Notes: generated by a model not told the origin, from the letters alone. Positions 1-7,985 are shown, counted from the first letter of the stretch. The stretch: 30,636 nucleotides of DNA from Candidatus Peregrinibacteria bacterium (GCA_016186245.1 JACPLZ010000044.1:1-30636); one strand, 5' to 3'. Numbers and translations: made by a program.

Positions 1-1182
1 CTTCTCCAAAATAATCAGAATCAGCGTGCCAATAATGGCTCCTACCGGCCTCACAATACCCTCAAGCAGCTCTCTCACATAACTGCGCGCCTTTTCATCA
101 ACCGCATAATACGCGGAGTGATAAGCGTTAGTGTGCACAACAGTGGTAATGGTAAAATTGTTTTTTGCCAGAATCGCCGTCAAAAAAGTGAATTTCCCCG
201 TGAGTCCGATCATGCTCAACAGTGTCACAATCGGATGGAGCAGCATACTCCCAAAAATTCCCAGAGAACCGATGAGGCGGCTGCCCAAAAAAAGCTGGAT
301 CAGGAGAGCGGAACAGCTGAACAGCACTGATAAAGTTCCCAAATCGTGAAACAGCGCATGTTCAAATCCACTGCCGGTATCCCTCACAACATGCGACAAG
401 TTGTCAAAAACTGCGCTGGTATATTGAAACTCCAAAAGATTAAATAGTATCCACTGCAGAAAAACGATATAGAATAGACCTTTGATATACGATCGTTCAT
501 GAGCCTTGGAAAAAGCCTCTTTTAACTTCGAGACAAATCCGATTTTTTTATCATTGGAAAGATGTTCTTCTTTAATCGGCACACCATGGAAAAGCAGCAG
601 AGGCACAATAAAAAACAGCAAAGCTATCCAGAGATAAATCAGACTCACAATCGGCAAACCGGCGGAAAACAAAGTAATCACCAACCCTGCTCCGATACCA
701 CCAATTGTCTCCGAAGCTTCAATAAGCGGAAAAGTCCTGGCGCTTTGCAAAGGATTAAACATTTCCTCAACATAGCTTATAAAATTAATTTTGAATTGAG
801 CGAGAAACACGGAAATGGCCACAATCACCAAAGCAAAGAAAAACACTTCGCTGTACGGCAAAATCTTCATGGCGCCAAAAAGCAGTCCTCCAGCGGCAAA
901 AATGGTGGCAATCATTATCTGTTCCTTGCCGAATTTTTCCAGAATACTGGAATACAGGACACTGCCGATCACAGCAAAACCGGCATTGAGTATAAACAGC
1001 AGAGGCAATGACGCAATACCGTATCGCGAAACAAACATTGCCACAATCACAGTCCATCCAAGCACAAAGCCAATTCTATAGAAAAAATTAATAGTCCACG
1101 CCAGACCGATCTTCGGCCATTCATTAACGTTTACATTAAAGATTTTGTTCAGAATTGATGTCTGTCTGATATGTTGTAGCAT
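1..1182 (-). CDS. Multi-pass membrane transporter, ATP/ADP translocase (Tlc/NTT)- or MFS-like, 3' part beyond window
   Basis: An uninterrupted minus-strand frame runs from ATG at 1182 to the window edge, giving 394 codons without a stop, so the C-terminus is missing. I translated it by hand. It shows about ten strongly hydrophobic segments separated by short charged loops, with a charged cytoplasmic loop near residues 200-225 (IKEEHLSNDKK). The late segment AVDEKARSYVRELLEG followed by IVRPVGAIIG resembles the conserved late region of the ATP/ADP translocase superfamily and related MFS proteins, where a charged stretch precedes 'EGIVRP'. The likely role is solute exchange across the inner membrane, perhaps nucleotides, which would suit a host-dependent cell; the substrate is inference. 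It is transcribed divergently from murJ, and its -10 box lies only 6 nt before the ATG. It could also be a general MFS permease. Confidence 0.6.
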   Translation of the reverse strand, partial: MLQHIRQTSILNKIFNVNVNEWPKIGLAWTINFFYRIGFVLGWTVIVAMFVSRYGIASLPLLFILNAGFAVIGSVLYSSILEKFGKEQIMIATIFAAGGLLFGAMKILPYSEVFFFALVIVAISVFLAQFKINFISYVEEMFNPLQSARTFPLIEASETIGGIGAGLVITLFSAGLPIVSLIYLWIALLFFIVPLLLFHGVPIKEEHLSNDKKIGFVSKLKEAFSKAHERSYIKGLFYIVFLQWILFNLLEFQYTSAVFDNLSHVVRDTGSGFEHALFHDLGTLSVLFSCSALLIQLFLGSRLIGSLGIFGSMLLHPIVTLLSMIGLTGKFTFLTAILAKNNFTITTVVHTNAYHSAYYAVDEKARSYVRELLEGIVRPVGAIIGTLILIILEK

Positions 1183-1188
1183 CCGGGC

Positions 1189-1228
1189 ATTATACCATAT
1201 TTTAACCTGTAAAACAACTAGCTATAAT
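1189..1228. promoter_or_regulatory. Divergent promoters for the transporter (minus) and murJ (plus)
   Basis: Minus strand: extended -10 TGGTATAAT, with the TATAAT hexamer at 1194-1189, and TTGTTT at 1217-1212 with a 17-nt spacer. The hexamer ends 6 nt before the transporter ATG at 1182, so transcription should start at or next to the start codon. Plus strand: TATAAT at 1223-1228 with TTTAAC at 1201-1206 (16-nt spacer), giving a leader of roughly 20 nt to the murJ ATG at 1254. No Shine-Dalgarno is visible for either gene. Confidence 0.65.
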
Positions 1229-1253
1229 TGCGTCGGCAGATAATAATAATCCC

Positions 1254-2798
1254 ATGCAGGAACGTCTTTTAAAGGCAACAACACTTGGGAAAGCAACGAT
1301 TCTGGTATCAGTTACAGCATTTATCAGCTACGTTATCGGTCTTTTAAGAGATCGCATCATCGCAATTAATTTTGGCACAACTGCCATTACCGACACTTAT
1401 AACGCCTCTTTTTTGATTCCGGACATTCTTTTTAATCTTTTTATCGCCGGAGCATTATCAGCATCTTTCCTTCCGGTCTTTTCAGATTATTTAAACAGGG
1501 ATAAGAATGAAGCTTCTAAAATTGCCAATACCATGCTGACTACGACAACCATCGCCATCGCTTTTTTAGCGGCAGTTGCCCACATTTTCATGCCACAGAT
1601 TATTCCGCTGATTTTCAAAGAAGCAACAGCGGCAATGCAGACCGATATCATTGGAATGACACGTTTAATGCTTCTATCAGCCATTTTTTTCGCTATCAGC
1701 AATACGCTTGGAAATATACTGATGGGCTACAAACATTTTTTTTCTTATGCGGTGGCTCCGATTCTTTATAACATTGGAATTATTTTCGGAATAATCTTCC
1801 TTAAAGATAAAATCGGTATCTATTCGGCAGCCACGGGAGTTGTTGTAGGAGCAGCTCTACATGCGATAATCCGCATTATGGATACATTAAAAACAGGATA
1901 TAAATATCGGCCGGAATTGGCAATAAAGCATCCGGGCTTTCGTCAAATCATCAAATTAATGGTACCAAGATCCATCAGTCTTATCGTCTGGCATCTGAAT
2001 ATGCTGATTTTTGCAAAAGTTGGAATTGATATCCTCAAAGGCGGATTTTCCGCCTTTAATTATGCCCGCAACATCCAGAGCTTTGCCGTCAGTCTTTTTG
2101 GAATAGCTTTTGCTACCGCAGTTTTCCCTTACCTTGCCGATACTGTAACGGCAAATGATGAAAAAAAATACACCGGCCATATCCAAAAAACAATTGAACG
2201 CATTTTATTTTTCACAATTCCATCAGCGGCAGCCCTGATGTTTTTGACAAAGCCTGTCGTAGAGATACTCCTCGGTGGAGGAGCATTCGATGAAAAATCT
2301 GTCCGCCTCACCTCGGCACTGCTTTTCTTTTTTGCCATCTCCATACCATTCGAAAGCCTTGTCCAAATTTTATCCCGCGCTTTCTACGCCCGTAAAAATA
2401 CAGTCACTCCCATGATAATAAATATCATCAGCGCAGCCATCATCGCCTCCATCACCTATTTCATAGCGCCAAAATTCGGTATCGAATGGTTTTCAATCGG
2501 CTTTACCGTCGGCTTTATCTTTTACGTCATCGTCGCTCTGCTATGCTTAAAAAAACATCTCAAACAATTCAATTTTCGGCAATTTCTCGTCAGTATTTCC
2601 AAAACAATAGTCGCCAGCGGTTTGATGGTTGCAATAATCCTCATAACTCAGCCTCTGGAAAATATTCTGCCGATAAAACTCGCTCACATAATAAGAATTA
2701 TTATCGGTGGCGCAGGTTTTTTTCTTGCTGCATATCTTATAAAATCTCCGGAATTGAAATCGATTTTTAGAAAACCCCTGAAAAATCTCCGGCCATAA
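1254..2798 (+). CDS. murJ: Lipid II flippase MurJ (MOP exporter superfamily)
   Basis: This 514-residue protein matches the usual MurJ length and composition, with about 14 hydrophobic helices. The N-terminus (KATTLGKATILVSVTAFIS, then LLRDRIIAINFG) and the following segment with 'NASFLIPDILFNLFIAGALS' and 'FLPVFSDYL' are characteristic of MurJ/MviN. MurJ moves the undecaprenyl-linked peptidoglycan precursor lipid II from the cytoplasmic to the outer face of the membrane, so the cell should build a wall. The ATG at 1254 follows a TATAAT promoter at 1223-1228. Its 3' end converges on an unknown minus-strand gene, and the two stops lie in a shared hairpin at 2779-2821. No truncation or frameshift is seen. 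Confidence 0.92.
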   Translation: MQERLLKATTLGKATILVSVTAFISYVIGLLRDRIIAINFGTTAITDTYNASFLIPDILFNLFIAGALSASFLPVFSDYLNRDKNEASKIANTMLTTTTIAIAFLAAVAHIFMPQIIPLIFKEATAAMQTDIIGMTRLMLLSAIFFAISNTLGNILMGYKHFFSYAVAPILYNIGIIFGIIFLKDKIGIYSAATGVVVGAALHAIIRIMDTLKTGYKYRPELAIKHPGFRQIIKLMVPRSISLIVWHLNMLIFAKVGIDILKGGFSAFNYARNIQSFAVSLFGIAFATAVFPYLADTVTANDEKKYTGHIQKTIERILFFTIPSAAALMFLTKPVVEILLGGGAFDEKSVRLTSALLFFFAISIPFESLVQILSRAFYARKNTVTPMIINIISAAIIASITYFIAPKFGIEWFSIGFTVGFIFYVIVALLCLKKHLKQFNFRQFLVSISKTIVASGLMVAIILITQPLENILPIKLAHIIRIIIGGAGFFLAAYLIKSPELKSIFRKPLKNLRP

Positions 2799-2821
2799 TG
2801 ATGAAGCTCGGTTATTTTTCA
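2779..2821. terminator. Hairpin between convergent gene ends, probable bidirectional terminator
   Basis: TGAAAAAT (2779-2786) pairs with ATTTTTCA (2814-2821), and CCG (2789-2791) with CGG (2809-2811). The A run on one side becomes a T run on either strand, as in bidirectional terminators. The stop codon of murJ lies in the loop and the stop of the opposing gene overlaps the right arm. The loop includes AATGATGAAGCTCG, which also occurs in the core of the family-F elements at 16830 and 17332. Confidence 0.5.
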
Positions 2822-3198
2822 AGAAGATCAGCCACTCTTAAAAATTTTTCTCTTACATCCCGCAAAATGAAATTAACTTCTTCACAATTCATTTTCCCGG
2901 CTTTATCCACAACCCACGCTGCAATTTCATCTTGAATATCTCCCTGCCGATAAATAAGATCCCTGGCAACCCGCTCAACAATAAACAATTTCAACCGCTC
3001 ATCATCGGCTCTGTCAAACACAATCCGCAAAAAATTAAAAAACAATAATCCATAGCGTGTAATTCCTGTATTTATAAAACGCTCCTGATAAGAAAAAGAC
3101 CCTTTCAACAGCGATTGCATTGCATCAAAATCACAACCGGTTTCAGGCAATTGCAAGCCAGAGTCATCGCCGGTTTTTAATAAATTTACATCATTCAT
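2812..3198 (-). CDS. Small protein of unknown function in the riboflavin cluster
   Basis: This 128-residue protein starts with ATG at 3198, one base after the ribD stop (TGA-T-ATG on the minus strand), so translation is probably coupled to ribD. I do not recognise the family. The sequence looks mainly helical and soluble, with a hydrophobic aromatic stretch (YGLLFFNFLRIVF, about residues 49-61) followed by charged amphipathic helices, and two cysteines (C22 and the C in KMNCEEV). There is no signal peptide or clear membrane segment. Tight linkage to ribD suggests co-expression, but a role in flavin metabolism is only inference. It does not resemble riboflavin synthase or lumazine synthase, which are absent from this window. 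Confidence 0.6.
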   Translation of the reverse strand: MNDVNLLKTGDDSGLQLPETGCDFDAMQSLLKGSFSYQERFINTGITRYGLLFFNFLRIVFDRADDERLKLFIVERVARDLIYRQGDIQDEIAAWVVDKAGKMNCEEVNFILRDVREKFLRVADLLEK

Positions 3199-3199
3199 A

Positions 3200-4341
3200 T
3201 CAATATATTTTTATTGGCCCTTCAACTTTTAAATCGGAGCCGATCCTCACAAATTGCATTTTCCGCATATTTACAGCGCTTGCAAGGCTTTTTGCGCCAA
3301 TACCTCCGATTGCCGACTTTGATTTGCGTCCACCAATCAAAGTAGGAGCAAGATAAAAAAGGACATAATCCAGCAATTTATCATTTTGCATTGCCTGGTC
3401 GAAAAAAGCACCGTGGATAGAGCTTCCTCCTTCCACAAAAACACTGCAAACATCGCGTTTCGCCAAATAATTGAGCAGTTTTTTCACAGAAACATCCTTT
3501 TGCCCAAAAGATTTAAATTCTACGCCGGCATCGCTAAAACGTTTTTTATTTTTTTCAGACGCCTGATCGGCACATGCCACCAAAACATTTTCATCCCTAA
3601 AGATTTTTCTGGAAATATCCAGCTCCAGTTTTTTATCAATTACAACTCTCAAAATGTTTTTACCGCGATAGCGTCCGAACGGCGCCAATTCCGGATCATC
3701 TACGCTCACGGTACCGTTGCCAACGATAACAGCATCACACCGACTGCGCATCAATCGGGCATCCCTGCGGGCCGGTAGGGAAGTGATCCACTTTGATTTT
3801 CCATCCAATGGTGCAATTTTACCGTCCAGACTCAACCCGGCTTTCATAACCACATACGGCAAACCGGTAGTCACAAATTTAATAAAAGGCTGGTTAATAG
3901 ATCTGATTTCTTCAGCCAGTCGGCTCCGGGCAGACAACACCTCCACATCAATTCCATGATTTTTCAGATACCTGATACCCCTGCCATTAACTTTTTTAAA
4001 CGGATCCTTCATCCCGATAAAAACCTTTCTGAACCCGGCAGCCACAATAGTCCGCGCGCAGGCGGGAGTTTTGCCAACATGGCAACAAGGCTCAAGAGTT
4101 ACATAAAGTATCGCATTTTGAAAAAGCATCGGATCAAAATCGACACTTTTTACGCCGGATTTATTCATCAATTCCCTCATGGCTACAATCTCCGCATGAT
4201 CCGAACCTGCCCTGTGATGATAGCCTTCCGCCACAATCCTGTCTCCCTTTACGATAACTGCCCCGACTGCCGGATTTGGAGAAGTAAATCCAATCCCTTT
4301 TTGGCCAGCTCAAGCGCCCGTTCCATGAATATTCTATTCAT
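3200..4341 (-). CDS. ribD: Riboflavin biosynthesis deaminase/reductase RibD, with an apparent single-base frameshift
   Basis: RibD deaminates the GTP cyclohydrolase II product and then reduces its ribosyl chain. The deaminase zinc site is present: SDHAE, then LEPCCHVGKTPAC. The reductase domain follows with MKAGLSLDGKIA and VFVEGGSSIHG. The long open frame begins only at 4234, inside the deaminase domain. Upstream, ATG at 4341 (or 4326) encodes MNRIFMERALELAKKG in another frame, and the missing link GFTSPNPAVGAVIVKGDRI lies in the 4234 frame. The frames meet at the A5G3 run near 4295-4303, where one base seems to be missing. This is either a sequencing/assembly indel or a real mutation; the downstream frame is intact, which favours error or recent change. 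It lies downstream of ribBA on the same strand. Confidence 0.8.
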
Positions 4342-4350
4342 ATACAAATG

Positions 4351-4383
4351 ATTAGAATAATCCTATAACATAATTATCCTAAT
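4351..4383. promoter_or_regulatory. Imperfect inverted repeat between ribBA and ribD
   Basis: ATTAGAATAAT (4351-4361) and ATTATCCTAAT (4373-4383) form an 11-bp arm with one mismatch around an 11-nt loop. It occupies the gap between the ribBA stop (4397) and the ribD start (4341). It could be an operator or a weak processing/termination hairpin; it lacks a GC-rich stem. No FMN-riboswitch-like structure is present here. Confidence 0.3.
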
Positions 4384-4396
4384 CAAGCAATAGAAC

Positions 4397-5614
4397 TTAC
4401 ACATGCCTCAAAATATGTCCCATCTTCTCTTTTTTCGTCTTCAAATACCCTTTGCTTCTTTCGTTCGGTAAAATTTCCAGAGGTACGCGCTCTACGATAT
4501 TCAGCCCATATCCTCCAAGACCAACCACCTTAGTGGGATTATTGGTCATCAATTTCATATTTTTCACACCAAGCTCCACCAAAATCTGGGCGCCAATACC
4601 ATAATTGCGCAAATCGGCGGGAAACCCCAATTTTTCATTGGCCGTTACAGTATCAAAACCATCATCCTGCAGATTATAGGCTTTTATTTTATTGACCAAT
4701 CCAATGCCGCGGCCTTCTTGCCTCATATACACCAAAACACCTTTACCAGCCTCTGCAATTTTCTTCATTGCCACCATCAACTGCAGCCGGCAATCACATC
4801 GCTCCGACCCGAATACCTCACCGGTAATACATTCACTATGAACCCGGACCAATACAGATTCATCTTCATCCCACTTTCCCATAACCAGAGCAATATGCTC
4901 CGATTCATCAACAATTGTTTTATAAATTTTCATTGAAAATTCGCCAAATTCCGTAGGCAGGGAAGATTCTGCAACCAGTTTCACCAGATTTTCCCGTCTG
5001 TGCCTGTATTCAATCAAATCCTTAATGGTAATAATTTTTAAAGAATGTTTATCCGCAAAATCAAAAAGCTCATCGCGCCGCATCATTTCGCCATCTTCAC
5101 ACGCAATTTCGCAAATTACCGCCGCCGGCCTCAAACCTGCAATTCTTGCCATATCTACAGCCGCCTCAGTATGTCCGGCGCGCACCAGCACCCCGCCTTT
5201 ACGTGCACGCAACGGAAAAACATGTCCAGGCCTTACAAAATCATTGGCAGATGAATGATAACCCGAAATTTCCTTAATGGTTTTTGCTCTGTCGGAAGCT
5301 GAAATTCCTGTAGTTGTCCCTTCAACATAATCAACCGATACCGTAAAATTACATTTTTTTGATTCCAAAGCATCACCAACCATCGGATAAAAGTTCAAAC
5401 GATCGGCAATATCATCATCTACAGGAACGCAAATCAGCCCCCGCCCCTCCCGCGCCATAAAGTTGACCGCAGCCGGAGTCACTTTTTCCGCAGCCATCAC
5501 AAGATCACCTTCATTCTCCCTTTCCTCATCATCAAGCACAACCACCATTTTACCGGCGGCAATATCCTTCAGAGCAACCTCAACCTGATCAAACTTTTTC
5601 ATCACTCTATCCAT
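4397..5614 (-). CDS. ribBA: Bifunctional 3,4-dihydroxy-2-butanone-4-phosphate synthase / GTP cyclohydrolase II
   Basis: This 405-residue fusion has the normal order and length. The N-terminal RibB half carries the acidic loop DDEERENEGDLVMAA and HTEAAVDMARIAGL, followed by CEIACEDGEMMRRDE. The C-terminal RibA half has the zinc cysteines in SECITGEVFGSERCDC, then RQEGRGIGL and LMTNNPTKVVGLGGYG. RibB makes the four-carbon unit from ribulose-5-phosphate, and RibA opens GTP; both feed riboflavin synthesis. A second ATG at 5602 is an alternative start, and no Shine-Dalgarno distinguishes the two. A family-E element lies just upstream and separates this gene from tsf. Confidence 0.93.
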   Translation of the reverse strand: MDRVMKKFDQVEVALKDIAAGKMVVVLDDEERENEGDLVMAAEKVTPAAVNFMAREGRGLICVPVDDDIADRLNFYPMVGDALESKKCNFTVSVDYVEGTTTGISASDRAKTIKEISGYHSSANDFVRPGHVFPLRARKGGVLVRAGHTEAAVDMARIAGLRPAAVICEIACEDGEMMRRDELFDFADKHSLKIITIKDLIEYRHRRENLVKLVAESSLPTEFGEFSMKIYKTIVDESEHIALVMGKWDEDESVLVRVHSECITGEVFGSERCDCRLQLMVAMKKIAEAGKGVLVYMRQEGRGIGLVNKIKAYNLQDDGFDTVTANEKLGFPADLRNYGIGAQILVELGVKNMKLMTNNPTKVVGLGGYGLNIVERVPLEILPNERSKGYLKTKKEKMGHILRHV

Positions 5615-5646
5615 AGAAACACATTAAAATCTATAAAGCATCGGGA

Positions 5647-5670
5647 ATCAAGCCATTTTCGACCGAGCAG
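5647..5670. repeat. Partial copy of the family-E core next to the full element
   Basis: This segment (AATCAAGCCATTTTCGACCG then AGC) matches the left half of the neighbouring element's core (5708-5731: AAGCAAACTATTTTCGACCG then AGC). It has no right-half partner, so it looks like a truncated or half-duplicated copy. Confidence 0.5.
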
Positions 5671-5674
5671 ACAT

Positions 5675-5802
5675 ATATAAATTTATTACAATTGATGCAG
5701 TGCTAGGAAGCAAACTATTTTCGACCGAGCCGTATTTACTGATACGGCAAGTAGAAAATAGTGCAGCTGACGCAGCAATGCGCAATTGTAATAAATTTAT
5801 AT
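5675..5802. repeat. Family-E palindromic element, copy 1 (after tsf)
   Basis: Perfect 20-bp outer arms at 5675-5694 and 5783-5802 enclose a core with two further stems: ACTATTTTC (5714-5722) with GAAAATAGT (5754-5762), and GCCGTAT (5729-5735) with ATACGGC (5742-5748). The right side carries the shared block GACGCAGCA. The tsf stop codon (5799-5797) lies inside the right outer arm, so the fold would form exactly at the end of the tsf mRNA. Copies 2 and 3 are at 11654 and 23011. Terminator or 3'-end stabiliser are plausible roles. Confidence 0.75.
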
Positions 5803-6522
5803 CGCAAAACGCTTAAATTCTTTCACTATGGCATCAGCCTCCTTCAAAAGCTGCTCAATGGTTTTTTCCGGATCCTTCACAAAAATCTGCTTGATAAGCG
5901 CATTTTCTTCACGAAACTTCTTTTCCTTGCCAATCATGATTTTTTCAACAATTTCCGCAGGCTTGTCTTCATTCTTTAACTGCTCTCTCCAAATTCCTTT
6001 TTCTCTTTCCAATAAATCCGCAGACACTTCATCCGGAGAAATCACCTCGGGATTTGTAGCCGCAATATGCATGGCAATATCTTTGGCAATTTCACCGCTT
6101 CCTCCCTGCAGAGAAACAAGTACGCCAATTTTTCTATTTGAATGAACATAATTTCCCACATTATCGCCTTCCACAATTTTCATTTCACCAACCTGCACGT
6201 TTTCACCAAGCTTCAAAACAGCCTCTTTCACATCAGGCAAGTCCCGAGCAATTTTAAGAAAATCATCTCCGCGGGCAACAAAATCAGTCTCACATAACAG
6301 CGTAACCATAGCCGATTTCTTACCATCGGACTTCACAACAATCGCACCCTGGCCGGTAGATCTGCCAGCCCGATCAGCCGCTTTCGCCTCACCTTTCATC
6401 CGTAAAATATCAATTGCCTTTTCAAAATCGCCACCGGCTTCTTCCAATGCGGTTTTACATGCCGTCATAGAAACACCTGTCGTTTCGCGCAATTTTTTGA
6501 TTTCCTCAATAGTTACAGCCAT
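5797..6522 (-). CDS. tsf: Translation elongation factor Ts
   Basis: EF-Ts, the nucleotide exchange factor for EF-Tu, is identified by its N-terminal UBA-like domain (IKKLRETTGVSMTACKTALE, about residues 8-27) and the following dimerisation core with LCETDFVARGDDF and MHIAATNPEVIS. At 241 residues it is between the short Thermus and longer E. coli forms. The ATG at 6522 is standard. It belongs to an rpsB - Tic20-like - tsf run on the minus strand, with a 34-nt gap to the upstream gene. The stop codon is embedded in the family-E palindrome. Confidence 0.95.
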   Translation of the reverse strand: MAVTIEEIKKLRETTGVSMTACKTALEEAGGDFEKAIDILRMKGEAKAADRAGRSTGQGAIVVKSDGKKSAMVTLLCETDFVARGDDFLKIARDLPDVKEAVLKLGENVQVGEMKIVEGDNVGNYVHSNRKIGVLVSLQGGSGEIAKDIAMHIAATNPEVISPDEVSADLLEREKGIWREQLKNEDKPAEIVEKIMIGKEKKFREENALIKQIFVKDPEKTIEQLLKEADAIVKEFKRFAI

Positions 6523-6556
6523 ATAGATTTGTTAAAAAAATAATTTGTTAGAATCT

Positions 6557-6910
6557 TCACGGGAGTTTTCCCGTCAGAAGCGTATAAATATAAGTTTCAG
6601 GAATTTTCATCGCCAGATACCCAACCACCGGTATTTTCACCTGCTGTCCGGTATAAGCCAGAGCCATTCCGGCGCCATGCAGAAACAAAAGCACCACCCA
6701 TAAAATCAGACTCAGTATAGGACTCGCAAGAGCAATTATAATCGTAAAAAACCACAGAGCAAACAGCCCCAATCCCTGCCTGGCATGAAAAACACAAAAT
6801 GGATTTCTTACCATTTTTACCGCCGTCAGCACACAGGTAACAATATTAACGACCGGGAGATAACAGATAATTGCCCAGCCATATTCATTCTTTAATTCTT
6901 CCTCAATCAT
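6557..6910 (-). CDS. Tic20/DUF4870-like small membrane protein
   Basis: This 117-residue protein has about four hydrophobic helices (near residues 11-30, 46-64, 65-82 and 95-112) and the segment FCVFHARQGLGLF. That segment resembles the 'FHARQALLLF' motif of the Tic20-like/DUF4870 family of bacterial membrane proteins. The family's biochemical role in bacteria is not established. Its ATG overlaps the rpsB stop (ATGA), so it is translationally coupled to rpsB and sits between rpsB and tsf, a pair that is normally adjacent. Co-transcription with ribosomal genes suggests constitutive expression; a role in membrane protein handling would be inference only. Confidence 0.7.
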   Translation of the reverse strand: MIEEELKNEYGWAIICYLPVVNIVTCVLTAVKMVRNPFCVFHARQGLGLFALWFFTIIIALASPILSLILWVVLLFLHGAGMALAYTGQQVKIPVVGYLAMKIPETYIYTLLTGKLP

Positions 6911-7602
6911 TTTTTGGATTTAGACACAGATGATTTCACTGCATCAACTACTTTTTCGATATAGAATGACAATGCATTCACGGCATCATCATTTCCAGGA
7001 ATAGGATAATCGACATTTGAAGGATCAGAATTGGTATCAACGACACCAACAATCGGAATACCCAGTTTGGAAGCCTCCTCAACAACAATATTATCACGCA
7101 CCACATCCAGGACAAACACCGCATCCGGCTTAACAGTCATATCCTCCACGCCACCCAACGCAATCTGCAGTTTATTGATTTCCTTTGTAAGTTTTGAAGC
7201 CTCTTTTTTGGTATACTTATCAAAATCTCCGCGTTCTTTCCTCTCTTTAAGATCGGTCAAATATTTGATTCTTGTTTTGATTGTTGAAAAATTGGTCAAC
7301 AACCCAGGAATCCATTTGCCAACCACATACGGCATTTTGCATTCCAGAGCCGCTTTTTCCAGCATTGTAATAGCCTGCGGCTTGGTGCTGACAAAGAGGA
7401 TAACTTTACCCTCTTTTGCAATCTTCGACAGAAAATCCAAAGCAGCCTGCAAACATTTTGACGTTTTTTCAAGATCAATAATATGAATTCCATCCTTTTC
7501 ACCATAGATAAAACGCTTCATTCTCGGATTCCACTTATGCGTTCTGTGGCCGATATGAATGGCTTTTTCGAACATCAATTTTACATCCTGCTCCACCGGC
7601 AT
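6907..7602 (-). CDS. rpsB: 30S ribosomal protein S2
   Basis: S2 is recognised from MFEKAIHIGHRTHKWNPRMK, IYGEKDGIHIIDLEKT, the central VGKWIPGLLTNFSTIK and the C-terminal block with PDAVFVLDVVRDNIVVEEA and GIVDTNSDP-like VVDTNSDPSNVDYPIPGNDD. Length, 231 residues, is typical. It binds the 30S platform and is needed for initiation complex assembly. The ATG at 7602 lies about 23 nt after the predicted start of a promoter at 7660-7632. A coiled-coil-like charged helix around residues 110-145 corresponds to the normal S2 protrusion. It is first in the run rpsB - Tic20-like - tsf. Confidence 0.95.
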   Translation of the reverse strand: MPVEQDVKLMFEKAIHIGHRTHKWNPRMKRFIYGEKDGIHIIDLEKTSKCLQAALDFLSKIAKEGKVILFVSTKPQAITMLEKAALECKMPYVVGKWIPGLLTNFSTIKTRIKYLTDLKERKERGDFDKYTKKEASKLTKEINKLQIALGGVEDMTVKPDAVFVLDVVRDNIVVEEASKLGIPIVGVVDTNSDPSNVDYPIPGNDDAVNALSFYIEKVVDAVKSSVSKSKK

Positions 7603-7631
7603 TTTTCTTGCCTTAAAAAAATAACAGGGCT

Positions 7632-7660
7632 AATCTAATGAAAAGCGCCTGATATTGCAA
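7632..7660 (-). promoter_or_regulatory. Promoter of the rpsB operon
   Basis: TTGCAA (7660-7655) and TAGATT (7637-7632) are separated by exactly 17 nt on the minus strand. The predicted transcript starts near 7625, leaving a leader of about 23 nt. No conserved S2-binding leader structure was recognised. Confidence 0.55.
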
Positions 7661-7678
7661 GTAAAAACTATTTTACAA

Positions 7679-7906
7679 ATGAAAGAACTGAAAATTTTCC
7701 GGGAACAAATCGACGAAATAGACGGAAAATTAGCAGCTTTGCTTCAAAAACGGGCTGAGATGGTCAGACGTATCAAATTTTTAAAAACAGAGCATCATCT
7801 TGCAGAAATAGACCGTGAACGGGAAAAACAGATTCTCGATCGTTTGGAAACAGATTACGAAAAAAATATTTTCCGGACAATTTTGAATGAATCGAAAAAA
7901 CTGTAA
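7679..7906 (+). CDS. AroQ-type chorismate mutase, short
   Basis: This 75-residue helical protein has the AroQ pattern: IFREQIDEIDGKLAALLQKR in helix 1, then IKFLK, then DREREKQILDRL and a terminal helix ending ILNESKKL. The first-helix arginine, the lysine in KFLK and the DRERE motif match active-site positions of the AroQ family, which converts chorismate to prephenate. It is slightly shorter than usual (about 85-95 residues). I chose the ATG at 7679; an in-frame TTG at 7655 would overlap the rpsB -35 box. No other aromatic amino-acid genes are nearby; pabB in this window also draws on chorismate. Confidence 0.8.
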   Translation: MKELKIFREQIDEIDGKLAALLQKRAEMVRRIKFLKTEHHLAEIDREREKQILDRLETDYEKNIFRTILNESKKL

Positions 7907-7955
7907 AGCGTCGACATTTTCCACCCATAAAACACTTTCTTTTTCACCCTTTTTC

Positions 7956-7964
7956 TGATACAAT
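7956..7964 (+). promoter_or_regulatory. Extended -10 promoter for the kinase-STAS-PrsW module
   Basis: TGATACAAT is an extended -10 (TG at 7956-7957, TACAAT at 7959-7964). The expected start is about 15 nt before the ATG at 7986. A second candidate, TATAAC at 7972-7977, ends 8 nt before the ATG and would give a leaderless message. No clear -35 is seen. Confidence 0.45.
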
Positions 7965-7985
7965 ACCCAGATATAACCGCATCAA

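Noticed and set aside
785..1057. Cysteine-rich minus-strand ORF
   Set aside because: It is an out-of-frame shadow of the transporter gene on the same strand, whose frame is open over 394 codons.
4295..4303. Programmed -1 frameshift in ribD
   Set aside because: The run reads C AAA AAG, not the canonical A AAA AAG slippery heptamer, and no strong downstream pseudoknot was seen. A sequencing indel or mutation is simpler.
5615..5674. FMN riboswitch before ribBA
   Set aside because: None of the conserved FMN-aptamer blocks are visible; the leader is short and taken up by repeat sequence.
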